From an uncultured Aquimarina sp. (GTDB lineage: Bacteria > Bacteroidota > Bacteroidia > Flavobacteriales > Flavobacteriaceae): a stretch of 64,000 nt of DNA. Below are positions 18,995 through 27,475 of the stretch, one piece after another. The first letter of the stretch is position 1, and each line of letters begins with the position of its first letter. Location: assembly GCA_947500505.1 (NCBI GenBank), contig CANMSL010000012.1, positions 81,046 through 145,045 of the forward strand. The letters are read 5' to 3'. The notes under the pieces were generated by a model, which saw nothing but the letters and a program-made list of their open reading frames with translations, made no database searches and was not told the DNA's origin. A program made the translations under genes and the position numbers.

Positions 18995-19345
18995 ATGAAA
19001 AATCGTGAATTAGAAAAATCAACGAATTATAGATTGGCTGATACCATTGATTATATGCCTGGTTCTGTGGTTATGAAAGTAATTCTAAAGAAAATAACAG
19101 GAATCGTAGCCATATCATCATTTGATAGAGGAGAAGCATTGCTTTCCAAAATATCTCCTTTTGATAATCTTATTCAAATTATAGACGGAGAAGCTGAGAT
19201 TGTCATTAATGAAGAATCAAATATTATTGAAACTGGTCAGGCAATCATTATCCCTGCTCACGCAAGGAATTTAATAAGGGCTAATAAACGTTTTAAAATG
19301 TTATCTACAGTAATCAAGAGTGGTTATGAGAATATAAGTATTTAA
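18995..19345 (+). CDS. Small cupin-domain protein
   Basis: 116 residues from the ATG at 18995; a TTG directly before it would add one residue and is not needed. The cupin pattern is visible as FDRGEALLSKISPFDNLIQI (first motif, without the usual histidines), GEAEIVINEESNIIETGQAIII and PAHARNLIRANKRFKMLSTVI (second motif). Most metal-binding histidines are missing, so it is more likely a binding or sensory cupin than an oxygenase. It lies in the run of small stress genes, 18 bases before the next ORF. Confidence 0.75.
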   Translation: MKNRELEKSTNYRLADTIDYMPGSVVMKVILKKITGIVAISSFDRGEALLSKISPFDNLIQIIDGEAEIVINEESNIIETGQAIIIPAHARNLIRANKRFKMLSTVIKSGYENISI

Positions 19346-19363
19346 GGGCTAAATAAATTATGT

Positions 19364-19534
19364 ATGGTAGGACAAGAAAATAAATTCAAACCAGGAGATA
19401 CAGTTTATGCCAAAGCAAATCCCGGAGTAAAATTGATTGTAAGGTTGTATAATCGACGAATATATTATTGCAAATTAGCCGAAGATCCAGAGAAGAAAGA
19501 AGTAGTGTTTTTTGAACGAGAGCTTTTGAGTTGA
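19364..19534 (+). CDS. Small 56-residue protein of unknown function
   Basis: ATG at 19364-19366 starts MVGQENKFKPGDTVYAKANP and TGA ends it at 19532-19534. The opening FKPGDTVYAKANPG followed by VRLYNRRIYYCKL resembles the small SH3-like beta barrels of the YodC/DUF2158 type, but the match is loose. It follows the cupin gene by 18 bases and precedes the CsbD-like gene by 51, so the three may be one operon. An alternative ATG four bases upstream, in another frame, gives only seven codons. Confidence 0.6.
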   Translation: MVGQENKFKPGDTVYAKANPGVKLIVRLYNRRIYYCKLAEDPEKKEVVFFERELLS

Positions 19535-19585
19535 TTTTTATTTTTAGAATAATATAATTGATAGTAACATAAAAGAATAAATGAA

Positions 19586-19780
19586 ATGGCTAAAACAAAT
19601 ATTACAAGAAGTTGGAGAGAGCAAAAGGTAATGCTCAAACGTAGATTTAAGTTTCTGTCAGACAAAGATTTTGACTTTGCAGATGAACAAAAAGAAATGA
19701 TGCTAAATGGTCTTGCCATTAAACTTAAGAAATCCAGGGCAGAACTAGACTTACTTTTTGCAGAGCTTCAAACTTATTGA
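19586..19780 (+). CDS. CsbD-like general stress protein
   Basis: 64 residues: ITRSWREQKVMLKRRFKFLSDKDFDF followed by a second amphipathic helix EQKEMMLNGLAIKLKKSRAELDLLF. This is the Bacteroidota form usually grouped with the CsbD family (short helical proteins induced by general stress; molecular role unknown). It closes the stress cluster before the right copy of the bracketing repeat. Confidence 0.75.
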   Translation: MAKTNITRSWREQKVMLKRRFKFLSDKDFDFADEQKEMMLNGLAIKLKKSRAELDLLFAELQTY

Positions 19781-20269
19781 ATTCAATTGATGAAGAGAAC
19801 TTTGCCTTTTAAGAATTGAGATTTGGAATATTAAGTAAATCACAGATTGTAGATTTTTGAAAAGAGTTATGCTATATGTTCTGGCATTAACAAGACGCTA
19901 ATAAGTGTTTCGATAAACCTCAAAATATCTTTTTGTTGTAAAGTATTACTACGTTAGAAGGACCACCAGTTGAGTTGCAAAAAAGCAAGGAATATTCTGT
20001 CAAAGTACAAAAGATATTATTTAAGGATTGGAATTAGAATCGTAGTTGTCTATTACTTTCCGATACAATATGTAACCAATCCTTATAAATAAAGGGTTAG
20101 GAGAGTAGGAGGTGAAATGAGGGTGCTAGATTATGTTTTCTTTTGGTAGGGTTTTGTTTGAGTTTAGGTAGATTAAAACCTTTTTAGCTTGATTTTTATA
20201 AAAGCTCATTTAAGGTTACGTGTTACAAGTTATTTCGTTTTTTTTTTAATATTAAGTATTTATATAAAG
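19781..20269. other. 489-base non-coding region containing the right bracketing repeat
   Basis: No frame of useful length, no RNA gene recognised. The only structure seen is the repeat at 20061-20166. The final 60 bases before 20270 are T-rich and may terminate the minus-strand operon whose last gene ends there. Confidence 0.6.
20061..20166 (+). repeat. Direct repeat bracketing the stress cluster, right copy (C)
   Basis: Collinear with 16947-17054 over about 106 bases, sharing TTATAAATAAAG, TTATGTTTTCTTTT and TTTGTTTGA at matching spacing. Together with copy B it encloses the whole 3-kb set of stress genes. Confidence 0.6.
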
Positions 20270-21379
20270 CTAGTTAATTTCTTTTCTAAATTCACTTTCC
20301 AGTTCGGTTTCTATATATTTTAAAAATTTTCTATAATATATTGTAATTTTATTTCCATTTTCATTATAGTTCTTCATTTTAGGTTGTGCATCAGTTAAAG
20401 TGTAAAAAGTTTTATCAGAGAAACTTTCAATTGCATATAAGTTTACAAAATTATTTATATAATGAATCCATAGTTTCTCAGTTTGTTTTTTTTCTTTCCA
20501 CTTTATTTTACCACTTCCAAAATCGTATTCAAATTTTAATTTGTTGTATTTACAAAATATGCGCCACCGCTTACTTACATTATGTTGTTGTTTTTTGTTT
20601 AAATAATATTCTTCAAATAATTCTGAAAGTTTGTTTATATTATTATTTAAAAGTAAAACTTTGTGTAATCCATAACCATCAGCATTTCCTAATAGATCTG
20701 ATATTGGAGCCGACATATTGAAAAAATTTCTACTACCTCTGTTTATTCTATTTAATATTGAACCTTCTACACCATTAGCACTCTTTAAAGTACCAATGCC
20801 AACATCATATTGAATATGCCAGTACGCCGCTATACCAATGTCAGCTACCCAACTAGACGGGAAAATATTTGGAACATCAAAATTCAAGTAAGGAGAACTA
20901 GTTCTAGGGTTTAATAGTGCATCTAAACATAAAATTAGATGGCCTAAATCTATTTTTTCGCTGCCTTTAATTAAATACGGAGACGGATTATCATTTTTCC
21001 CATTTTCATCTGCTTTTTCTCTCAACTTTTTTGGTATACTATTAACTATTTTTTTATCAACCCATGTTCCGTAATTTCTTCTATTTGAACTAGGTAATAA
21101 TCTTTGAAATGCTAAATCTTTTATTGGATTTCCTGATGTGGGAATTTTTTTTTCATCGGGAAATGGAAAAATGGTAATTGGAGGAATAATAAGTTGCGTT
21201 AAGCGCTCATATGATATAAAATGGGATATCCCAGGATAATATATTGAACGAAATAAGTTTATAAAAGAAAATTTATCATAATATTTGTCTATACGATATA
21301 TTTTTTTTTCAAAATGTTTTAATAATATTATAAAAGAATTTATGCTAATATTCCCTTCTTTAAATTTAAGTGGAGGCAT
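20270..21379 (-). CDS. Unknown 369-aa protein with conserved-looking acidic/His motifs; last gene of the Trypco1 operon
   Basis: I cannot assign a characterised family. No signal peptide or membrane helix is evident. The central part holds motifs spaced like an active site: DLGHLILCLDA (D144, G146, H147, D153), SWVADIGIAAYWH (W177, D180), and ISDLLGNADGYGLH (D228, D234, H239). The His/Asp-rich pattern would suit a hydrolase or metal enzyme, but this is inference. The N-terminal 140 residues contain a proline-rich stretch (LIIPPITIFPFPDEKKIP); the C-terminal third is lysine- and tyrosine-rich. It follows the 110-aa gene by 145 bases, the largest gap in the operon, so it may also have its own promoter. 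Base composition is more AT-rich than in the flanking housekeeping genes. Confidence 0.6.
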   Translation of the reverse strand: MPPLKFKEGNISINSFIILLKHFEKKIYRIDKYYDKFSFINLFRSIYYPGISHFISYERLTQLIIPPITIFPFPDEKKIPTSGNPIKDLAFQRLLPSSNRRNYGTWVDKKIVNSIPKKLREKADENGKNDNPSPYLIKGSEKIDLGHLILCLDALLNPRTSSPYLNFDVPNIFPSSWVADIGIAAYWHIQYDVGIGTLKSANGVEGSILNRINRGSRNFFNMSAPISDLLGNADGYGLHKVLLLNNNINKLSELFEEYYLNKKQQHNVSKRWRIFCKYNKLKFEYDFGSGKIKWKEKKQTEKLWIHYINNFVNLYAIESFSDKTFYTLTDAQPKMKNYNENGNKITIYYRKFLKYIETELESEFRKEIN

Positions 21380-21524
21380 AATTAATAGGCTTATGATTAT
21401 ATCTAATAATTTGATTTAATTAGTTTTTTTGCTAATTTTTTTATTTAATATGATAGTTGGATAATTTGATTTGTTTTGATCGAGTTTTAATTAAAACATA
21501 TTAAGTTTATCAACGGTTAATTTT

Positions 21525-21857
21525 TTAATGAGATATTTTATCAATTATAGAATCTGTTTTATCTGTATTATCACCCCATTTCAATCTGATTTGAAAATTA
21601 CCAGAGTTATTACCTGAAACGATAATACTATTGTCATCAAGAGCTTTAATATAGAAATCAACTTCTATCTCAGAAGGGGCACTGGCCTTTGGTAATTTGC
21701 CTACACCTTTAGAAACCATTTGTGCAATGCTATTTATAGAGCCAAAGGTGTCTTCAAGTGTAGATGTAATCCCCGTAGCACTAGAGATATCAGCTTCTAC
21801 GATTTCCATTTGAATACTTCCATTAGAAGTATTGAATGTTTTATGTTTTATAGACAT
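21525..21857 (-). CDS. Trypco1 (CU044_2847-like) domain protein, 110 aa
   Basis: The pattern fits the trypsin-co-occurring domain 1: an N-terminal strand (SIQMEIVEAD), a helix with TLEDTFGSINSIAQMVSKGV, then the diagnostic pair of strands PSEIEVDFYIKALDDNSIIV and SGNNSGNFQIRLKW. In known members the block reads roughly EVEVEFGxKLxxExGxVIAKG...xxFxVxLxW. The domain is recurrent in predicted conflict and stress systems, joined to or beside peptidases, NTPases and effector-associated domains; its biochemical role is not established. Here it stands alone, 26 bases after the 706-aa gene. No peptidase is encoded in the same operon unless the 369-aa protein is one. Confidence 0.7.
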   Translation of the reverse strand: MSIKHKTFNTSNGSIQMEIVEADISSATGITSTLEDTFGSINSIAQMVSKGVGKLPKASAPSEIEVDFYIKALDDNSIIVSGNNSGNFQIRLKWGDNTDKTDSIIDKISH

Positions 21858-21883
21858 TTGTTACTTGTTTTTAATTATTATTT

Positions 21884-24004
21884 TTAGGATGTTTTTGTTA
21901 CCAGACGTACAAGATTAGTAGGGACAATAATTTTTGGAGAATCGTCTGGAAAATCTTCACTCGTTTCTGGAAGCGATATGGGAGTAATTATTTGTAGTTC
22001 ATCTTTGGTGGGTAAAAAATCTTTCAATTCAGCGTAATATCCTTTATTCATTTTTAGTTCTTCTAACTTCTTTTCAAAATTATTTCTGGCTTTAGTATCC
22101 ATGGTACTTGAGTGTTTTTCAAAAAACTCTTCCCATTCAGAAATAAAAGCAGAAAAATTTATTTCAAAAAACTCTTGCAATTCTATCATACTCATTGAAA
22201 TAACATCTTGATTATCCTTAAATAAAATGTTACTTCCAAATACATTTATAGCTATCAGGTGTAAAGAAGATTCTAGATTTGCTGGTAACAAAACTCTAGC
22301 CGAACCCGCTTTTAAAAATCCTTCAAATAAAGGATCGTCGCTCTTTAAGGAATCAATTTCTGACCTTGAAAAAACAAATTTATTATCATTATTGCCTAAA
22401 ATATTATTTGTACTCCAAAAGGAAGAATATAACTCATAAGACATATTTTTCCAGTCAAATGCAGTTTCGAAAAATTTGATCCATTTAGCATTTTCAATGG
22501 CTTCATCTATTTTGATTTTTGGAGAAGCATTAGTACTTCCTGGTTCAATATCTGGAGAGAAAAGATTGGTTTGAAAAGCATCATCACCTAAATACAAAGC
22601 AATACAAGAACGTTTAAGTTCCTGATTAATAATTTCTTTATTGATTAACGGATTATGACCACCGATAGGGACACCTTCTTGTATTTCTAGTTCTGCCATT
22701 TTTTCTTCATAGTCCAATAATTGTCTACGATATTCTTCCATCACGGTATCATAGGTTTCTAATTGCCACTTTTGGTATAGCTCATCTGATAACTCACATT
22801 CTACTTCAACGTTTACCGATAAACTAATAGGTCCTATCGGAATATCTAAATTAATGTAAGATATATCTAAGTGAATTGTTAATGCAAATGGAACTTCATT
22901 GGATTCTTTATTTAAAAGGCTTGATCTTAACTCTTGAATTATTGAATTATCAAAATTTTCATTATCAATAATTACTTTATTTCCTATTATAAACTGCTTA
23001 GCTCTAAAAGCGAACCTGAAATTTCCTTCAAGATCGTAGAGTTGATGATGGTTAAATTGGGCAATATGAGCTTTTGTAGCTATATATCCTTTCGGAACTT
23101 TTACTGCACCAGAAATTATAAAAGAATGAAAACGATTATATTTTCCAAGAGATATATCCTTTGAAGATTGTGTAGCAATCACTAGTTTTTTTGGAGGAGG
23201 AGGTTTTAAGCCTGATATGGAAGATTTACCTATCCCTATGCTCATATAATTGTTTTCCTTAATTTGACTTGGAGTTTTTAAACTATTTGTAAATAAATTA
23301 TACAGTTTAATTTCAGGATGTGGAGGTTTTAAGGGTAATTCTTGAAGTGAGCTTTTCAATGCTTCGTTATATAAATAATTAAGTGAGGGTTGTGGAATGA
23401 TAAACTCATAAAACAATCGTTTACCCAAAGTTTCTACTTTGGTTTTATATACCTTATTCTGCCATCTGTATTCTCCAACTACATGCCCATTCCCTACATT
23501 ATCAAAACCGTGTTCGTTTCTTTCTTCAAATTCTTCCAGTATTCTTGTGGTTTTACTTTGTTTTACCTGTTCCTTGATTTTTTCTACAGATTTTTGAATA
23601 ATTTCTTTGGCGTAGTTTGAGGATTCTTTTTGGATTTCTTCGCTAGAACTGCTGGTAGAAAATCCAGCATGAGCACTGAATTTTACCGGACCAAATCCCC
23701 CAGAGACTTCAACACCAGCTTCAAATTTAGTTTGTGATTTAATCGTTTTTTGAATTTCTTTTTCCAATTCAAATCGTTCCGTAGTTTCTAGGTGATTCGA
23801 ACTTTCAGTAGATCGATCTTCTTCAACAGATCTAAATTCTTCTAATTGTCTTAATTTTCTATGAGATCGTTTACGGTATTCATTGGCCATGATATTTTCG
23901 TAATGAGCAACTTCCCCGTCTACATAACCAGGATCATCTAATTGTTGTTTAACAACTTCTAGGTCTCCAATACCAATAGGCTTTATTTTTGGAATTAAAT
24001 TCAT
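21884..24004 (-). CDS. Unknown 706-aa protein with N-terminal helix-hairpin-helix region
   Basis: No characterised family recognised. It opens IKPIGIGDLEVVKQQLDDPG and YVDGEVAHYENIMANEYRKR, then a highly charged helix (44-92). Residues 94-118 (KFEAGVEVSGGFGPVKFSAH and onward) read as two short amphipathic strands rich in Gly, Ala and Ser around a Gly-Pro turn, followed by a Ser run, a long helix (125-165) and HGFDNVGNGHVVGEYRW. Residues ~270-425 look beta-rich and end VSLSVNVEVECELSDELYQK; the rest is helical. From memory, similar N-termini occur in large uncharacterised proteins of other phyla (not checked). There is no signal peptide. Its ATG overlaps the upstream stop by 4 bases, so it is translationally coupled to the 350-aa protein. 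Confidence 0.6.
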   Translation of the reverse strand: MNLIPKIKPIGIGDLEVVKQQLDDPGYVDGEVAHYENIMANEYRKRSHRKLRQLEEFRSVEEDRSTESSNHLETTERFELEKEIQKTIKSQTKFEAGVEVSGGFGPVKFSAHAGFSTSSSSEEIQKESSNYAKEIIQKSVEKIKEQVKQSKTTRILEEFEERNEHGFDNVGNGHVVGEYRWQNKVYKTKVETLGKRLFYEFIIPQPSLNYLYNEALKSSLQELPLKPPHPEIKLYNLFTNSLKTPSQIKENNYMSIGIGKSSISGLKPPPPKKLVIATQSSKDISLGKYNRFHSFIISGAVKVPKGYIATKAHIAQFNHHQLYDLEGNFRFAFRAKQFIIGNKVIIDNENFDNSIIQELRSSLLNKESNEVPFALTIHLDISYINLDIPIGPISLSVNVEVECELSDELYQKWQLETYDTVMEEYRRQLLDYEEKMAELEIQEGVPIGGHNPLINKEIINQELKRSCIALYLGDDAFQTNLFSPDIEPGSTNASPKIKIDEAIENAKWIKFFETAFDWKNMSYELYSSFWSTNNILGNNDNKFVFSRSEIDSLKSDDPLFEGFLKAGSARVLLPANLESSLHLIAINVFGSNILFKDNQDVISMSMIELQEFFEINFSAFISEWEEFFEKHSSTMDTKARNNFEKKLEELKMNKGYYAELKDFLPTKDELQIITPISLPETSEDFPDDSPKIIVPTNLVRLVTKTS

Positions 24005-25053
24005 GGCTGTATTTTTTTGAGTGTTTTTACAAATCGTCCATTCTTGATTTGAATGGTTTCTATTAAGGAAAGCGTATTTAACTCTCCTGTTAGAGAGGTA
24101 ATTTTGGTGTTTATGGTTTCGTCTAGCTCGGGTTGAGATTGATGAAAAACGGATATTTTGTTTTGATCAAGAATTAGTTTTTCATTTTTAGAAAAATCTT
24201 TTACCTCAAAAGATCTTGCTTTCAGAAGTCTATTTTGATATGCGGCTAGCTCTTTATTATATTTTTTTATGATCTTTTGATCTGTATTATCTGTTAATTT
24301 TGGAGCTATTGGGACGATTAGTTTATTTTCTTTTTGTTTGATGATACCATTTAATTTGTTCTTTATTTGAGAAAGTTTCTCAATTTGCGCTGACACATCT
24401 TTAATCTTATTTTTCCTATCCAATAAGGGATCTATTTTTATGTTTTTAGTAGGATTGGATGCAGGTGTTTTATTTGCTTTGGTATAAAACGAGACATCCA
24501 GGGCAGGATTATAAGTGTCAAAATCTTCTATATAGTTTAAAAGCTGCTCTTGATCACTTTTATATTCATATAATTGGAATACTTTTATCCAAAAAATCGC
24601 TTTGGGAAGCAATTGCCTCACTTCTTTGTTAGGAATTATTCTTAACGAATAATAAGAATCCCACATTTTTTGAGAAAAAGATCTTATAGTCGATTGAATG
24701 ACGTTGGGACTATTAGATTTAATGGGTAATATTTTTGTAATTCCTTGAAGTAGTTTAAAATCTTTATTCCCATGTTTTTTATCAATAAGTTTTTTGACAA
24801 CTTCAATACTTTCTTCATTATTAAAAAAATCATTTTTAATAATAAAATCTTTAGAATAGATAAACTCTTTTGCCGAAATAGTTCTAGATTTTTCAAAAGA
24901 GATACCCTCTTCCTTTGCTTTTTTTTCTGTGTTTTCAAGTACTACGGATGTAGTATTGTTATCCAATGTTTTTTTCTCCTTTTTTTCAGATTGATCTTCA
25001 GACCTAAAAGGTGGTCTTATATGAACAAATCTAAAAATCGATTCTGTCCCCAT
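24001..25053 (-). CDS. Unknown 350-aa helical protein; first gene of the Trypco1 operon
   Basis: No domain recognised. The protein starts MGTESIFRFVHIRPPFRSED, a short motif (FRFV..RPP) ahead of a charged, probably disordered linker to about residue 60. A helical middle part (about 60-190) contains IPNKEVRQLLPKAIFWIKVF and YNPALDVSFYTKAN. The C-terminal 150 residues are lysine-rich and predicted coiled coil (IKDVSAQIEKLSQIKNKLNG, later YNKELAAYQNRLLKARSFE). It lacks membrane segments and signal peptide. It is coupled by a 4-base overlap to the 706-aa gene, so the two probably form a complex. A 249-base divergent gap separates it from the hybrid kinase gene. Confidence 0.6.
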   Translation of the reverse strand: MGTESIFRFVHIRPPFRSEDQSEKKEKKTLDNNTTSVVLENTEKKAKEEGISFEKSRTISAKEFIYSKDFIIKNDFFNNEESIEVVKKLIDKKHGNKDFKLLQGITKILPIKSNSPNVIQSTIRSFSQKMWDSYYSLRIIPNKEVRQLLPKAIFWIKVFQLYEYKSDQEQLLNYIEDFDTYNPALDVSFYTKANKTPASNPTKNIKIDPLLDRKNKIKDVSAQIEKLSQIKNKLNGIIKQKENKLIVPIAPKLTDNTDQKIIKKYNKELAAYQNRLLKARSFEVKDFSKNEKLILDQNKISVFHQSQPELDETINTKITSLTGELNTLSLIETIQIKNGRFVKTLKKIQP

Positions 25054-25302
25054 AATTTTGATTTTAAGATGTTGTGGAATTATAGGACTAAGCTATTTTT
25101 TTGTAGACTCAAAAATTTATCAATCGATATCATAGATTATTCAATTTACCTTAGTTTTTATAAATACAGATTTTGATATCAGAAAACAGTCATATCATAT
25201 CATAAATACTTCAAATCGAATGTTTTATTCAGAGAGTTTAATTTAACAATTAGGAAAATGAGTTATTTTTGAGTAGCACACTCTTAAAAACCTTCATGTT
25301 TT

Positions 25303-27399
25303 ATGAATTTAAATTCTTTAATTAAAGGATATCAATCACTTGTTTCGTTAGGAGCTGATGAAAAAACCTCCAAAAATGAGCTTAAAAAAATAAAACTCTT
25401 TAATGGGTTTTGTTTTGTATGGCATATACTAACTCTTTTAATGCTTATCGAGCTTCCCTTTGAAAAAAATGAAAATAAAGCCATAACGCTCTGGGTATGT
25501 GCAATTATGTTTCTTATGCTTGTATTGATGCAGTATATTAACTATAAAAAAGGATATAGGATTGCCAGACTACTATTTATATTTACTATAATTGCCTTAA
25601 CCTTCGTATTTTCTAATTTTACCTATAAAAGTTCGCTTCTGGAATATTATTTTCTTTTTGCACCTACTATTGCTCTGATCTTTTTTGATTCTAAGAAGAT
25701 TAATTATTCAATATTGATAGTATCGTTTCTGTTATTTTTTTTTCCAAACCATCATTTTGAAAATTACCCACCTGATCAATTCAATGATATTTCTGTTGCT
25801 TTCCTATACTTTGGAGTTTTTATTATGATCATTTATTTTAAAAGCCTAAATATTAAGAATGAAAAATCACTCCAACAGAAAACAAAAGAACTAGAGGATT
25901 TAAACACGGCTCAGTCTCAGTTTTTCACTAACGTTTCTCACGAAATACGTACACCATTAACTTTAATTAAAGGACAAATAGAAGAGTTAAAAGAAATTCA
26001 AAATGAAAACTCTAAGCTTATTCCAATACAAAATGAATTGAATATTCAGGTAAATAAAATAGGAGATATGGTAGACGATGTGCTTGACATCGCAAAAATG
26101 GAATCTGGCCTTTTTGCTTTGAGCTTTTCTGATATAGATCTGTTCGAATTAGTGAACAAGGTTTTTCATTCTTTTGAGTCGGCTCTTAAACAAAAGGATA
26201 TAAGTTATACTTTAAAAAAAAGTTCCAGAAGTTATATTGTTACAGGCGATCAATTCAAATTAGAAAAAGCTTTAAATAATATTTTGAGCAATGCGCTAAA
26301 ATTTACAGAAATAGGAGGGGAGGTACATGTAGCATTAAAGAGAAAGAAAAACGAAATTATTATATCAGTATCAGATACAGGAATTGGAATATCTGAAGAT
26401 GATAAGATTAAGATTTTTGGTAAATTTTATCAAGCGGATAATGATATCAATAAAGCTGGGGGTACTGGAATTGGACTTTCTTTTAGTAAAGAAATTATCG
26501 AATTACATAAAGGGAGACTTCATCTAAAAAGTAAAATAGGAGAAGGTAGTGAATTTGAAATTTTTCTTCCTCTAAAAGAAGTTAAAACTAAAGAAAGAAA
26601 GCGGTCGTTAAATCGTCCAAAAGCAAAAGTGTATGATGAAACCTTAGTATCTGAAAACTCTATTTCAAAAGATGTGATTTTTTTGATAATAGATGATAAT
26701 CGGGAAATGAGGAAGCATATTACAAAGTATTTAAAACAGTACGAATGTATAGAGGCAGAAAATGGAGTAGAAGCTTTACATATTTTGAAAAACCGTAAGA
26801 TTGATTTTATCATTGTCGATTATATGATGCCAAAGATGAATGGAAAAGAATTTATCCAATCGGCAAGAGCTCAAAGGTATTATATCCCTTTAATTATGCT
26901 TACTGCAAGAGCTGATTTTGAAAGTAGGCAAGAAGTGTTCGGGCTAGGTATTGATGATTATATAACCAAGCCTTTTAATAAAGATGAATTAATAGTAAGA
27001 GTTCATAATGCTCTAAACAACTATCGCAATAGGACAAACTTTGTTAATAAGAAAAAAATAGGTCGGGAAGAACTCAAGGAGAATAATAACTGGATTAAAA
27101 AGGTGGAGCTCTTTATTGAAAAAGAGTGTTCTGATCCAAAATTAAATCAAAAGGATATTTCTGAGAACTTCAATATGTCTACAAGTACTTTATCAAGAAG
27201 AATACAGTCTGTTACTGGTCAGAAACCCAAAGAGTTTATAAAAGAAATTAAGTTACAAAGAGCAAGAAAACTGATTGAGGATAACCCGCATATGTCATTA
27301 AAAGAATTAGCTCTGTCGGTAGGATATTCTCATAGTTATAACTTTTCTGAAATATACTTTAAGCGTTTTGGGAATAGACCTTGGAATGATGAAAGTTAA
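25303..27399 (+). CDS. Hybrid histidine kinase / response regulator with AraC DNA-binding domain
   Basis: 698 residues that hold a whole signalling path in one chain. Residues 30-190 contain about six membrane helices and no large periplasmic sensor, unlike the beta-propeller HTCS proteins for polysaccharides. The kinase core has the H-box VSHEIRTPLTLIKGQI, N-box (ALNNILSNALKFTE), G1 (DTGIGIS) and G2 (GGTGIGLSFSKEI). The receiver has IIDDNREMRKH, phosphoacceptor in DFIIVDYMMPKMNG and TKPF. The C-terminal AraC domain has NQKDISENFNMSTSTLSRRI and LKELALSVGYSHSYNFSEIYF. It is divergent from the Trypco1 operon and is its nearest candidate regulator; it could equally act elsewhere. Confidence 0.92.
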   Translation: MNLNSLIKGYQSLVSLGADEKTSKNELKKIKLFNGFCFVWHILTLLMLIELPFEKNENKAITLWVCAIMFLMLVLMQYINYKKGYRIARLLFIFTIIALTFVFSNFTYKSSLLEYYFLFAPTIALIFFDSKKINYSILIVSFLLFFFPNHHFENYPPDQFNDISVAFLYFGVFIMIIYFKSLNIKNEKSLQQKTKELEDLNTAQSQFFTNVSHEIRTPLTLIKGQIEELKEIQNENSKLIPIQNELNIQVNKIGDMVDDVLDIAKMESGLFALSFSDIDLFELVNKVFHSFESALKQKDISYTLKKSSRSYIVTGDQFKLEKALNNILSNALKFTEIGGEVHVALKRKKNEIIISVSDTGIGISEDDKIKIFGKFYQADNDINKAGGTGIGLSFSKEIIELHKGRLHLKSKIGEGSEFEIFLPLKEVKTKERKRSLNRPKAKVYDETLVSENSISKDVIFLIIDDNREMRKHITKYLKQYECIEAENGVEALHILKNRKIDFIIVDYMMPKMNGKEFIQSARAQRYYIPLIMLTARADFESRQEVFGLGIDDYITKPFNKDELIVRVHNALNNYRNRTNFVNKKKIGREELKENNNWIKKVELFIEKECSDPKLNQKDISENFNMSTSTLSRRIQSVTGQKPKEFIKEIKLQRARKLIEDNPHMSLKELALSVGYSHSYNFSEIYFKRFGNRPWNDES

Positions 27400-27475
27400 T
27401 TATTGGATAGTTGTTTAAAGAGTTTACGTATTCAAAAAATCAAACAAAGGCAACTAAAAGTACACTAAAAGAAAT

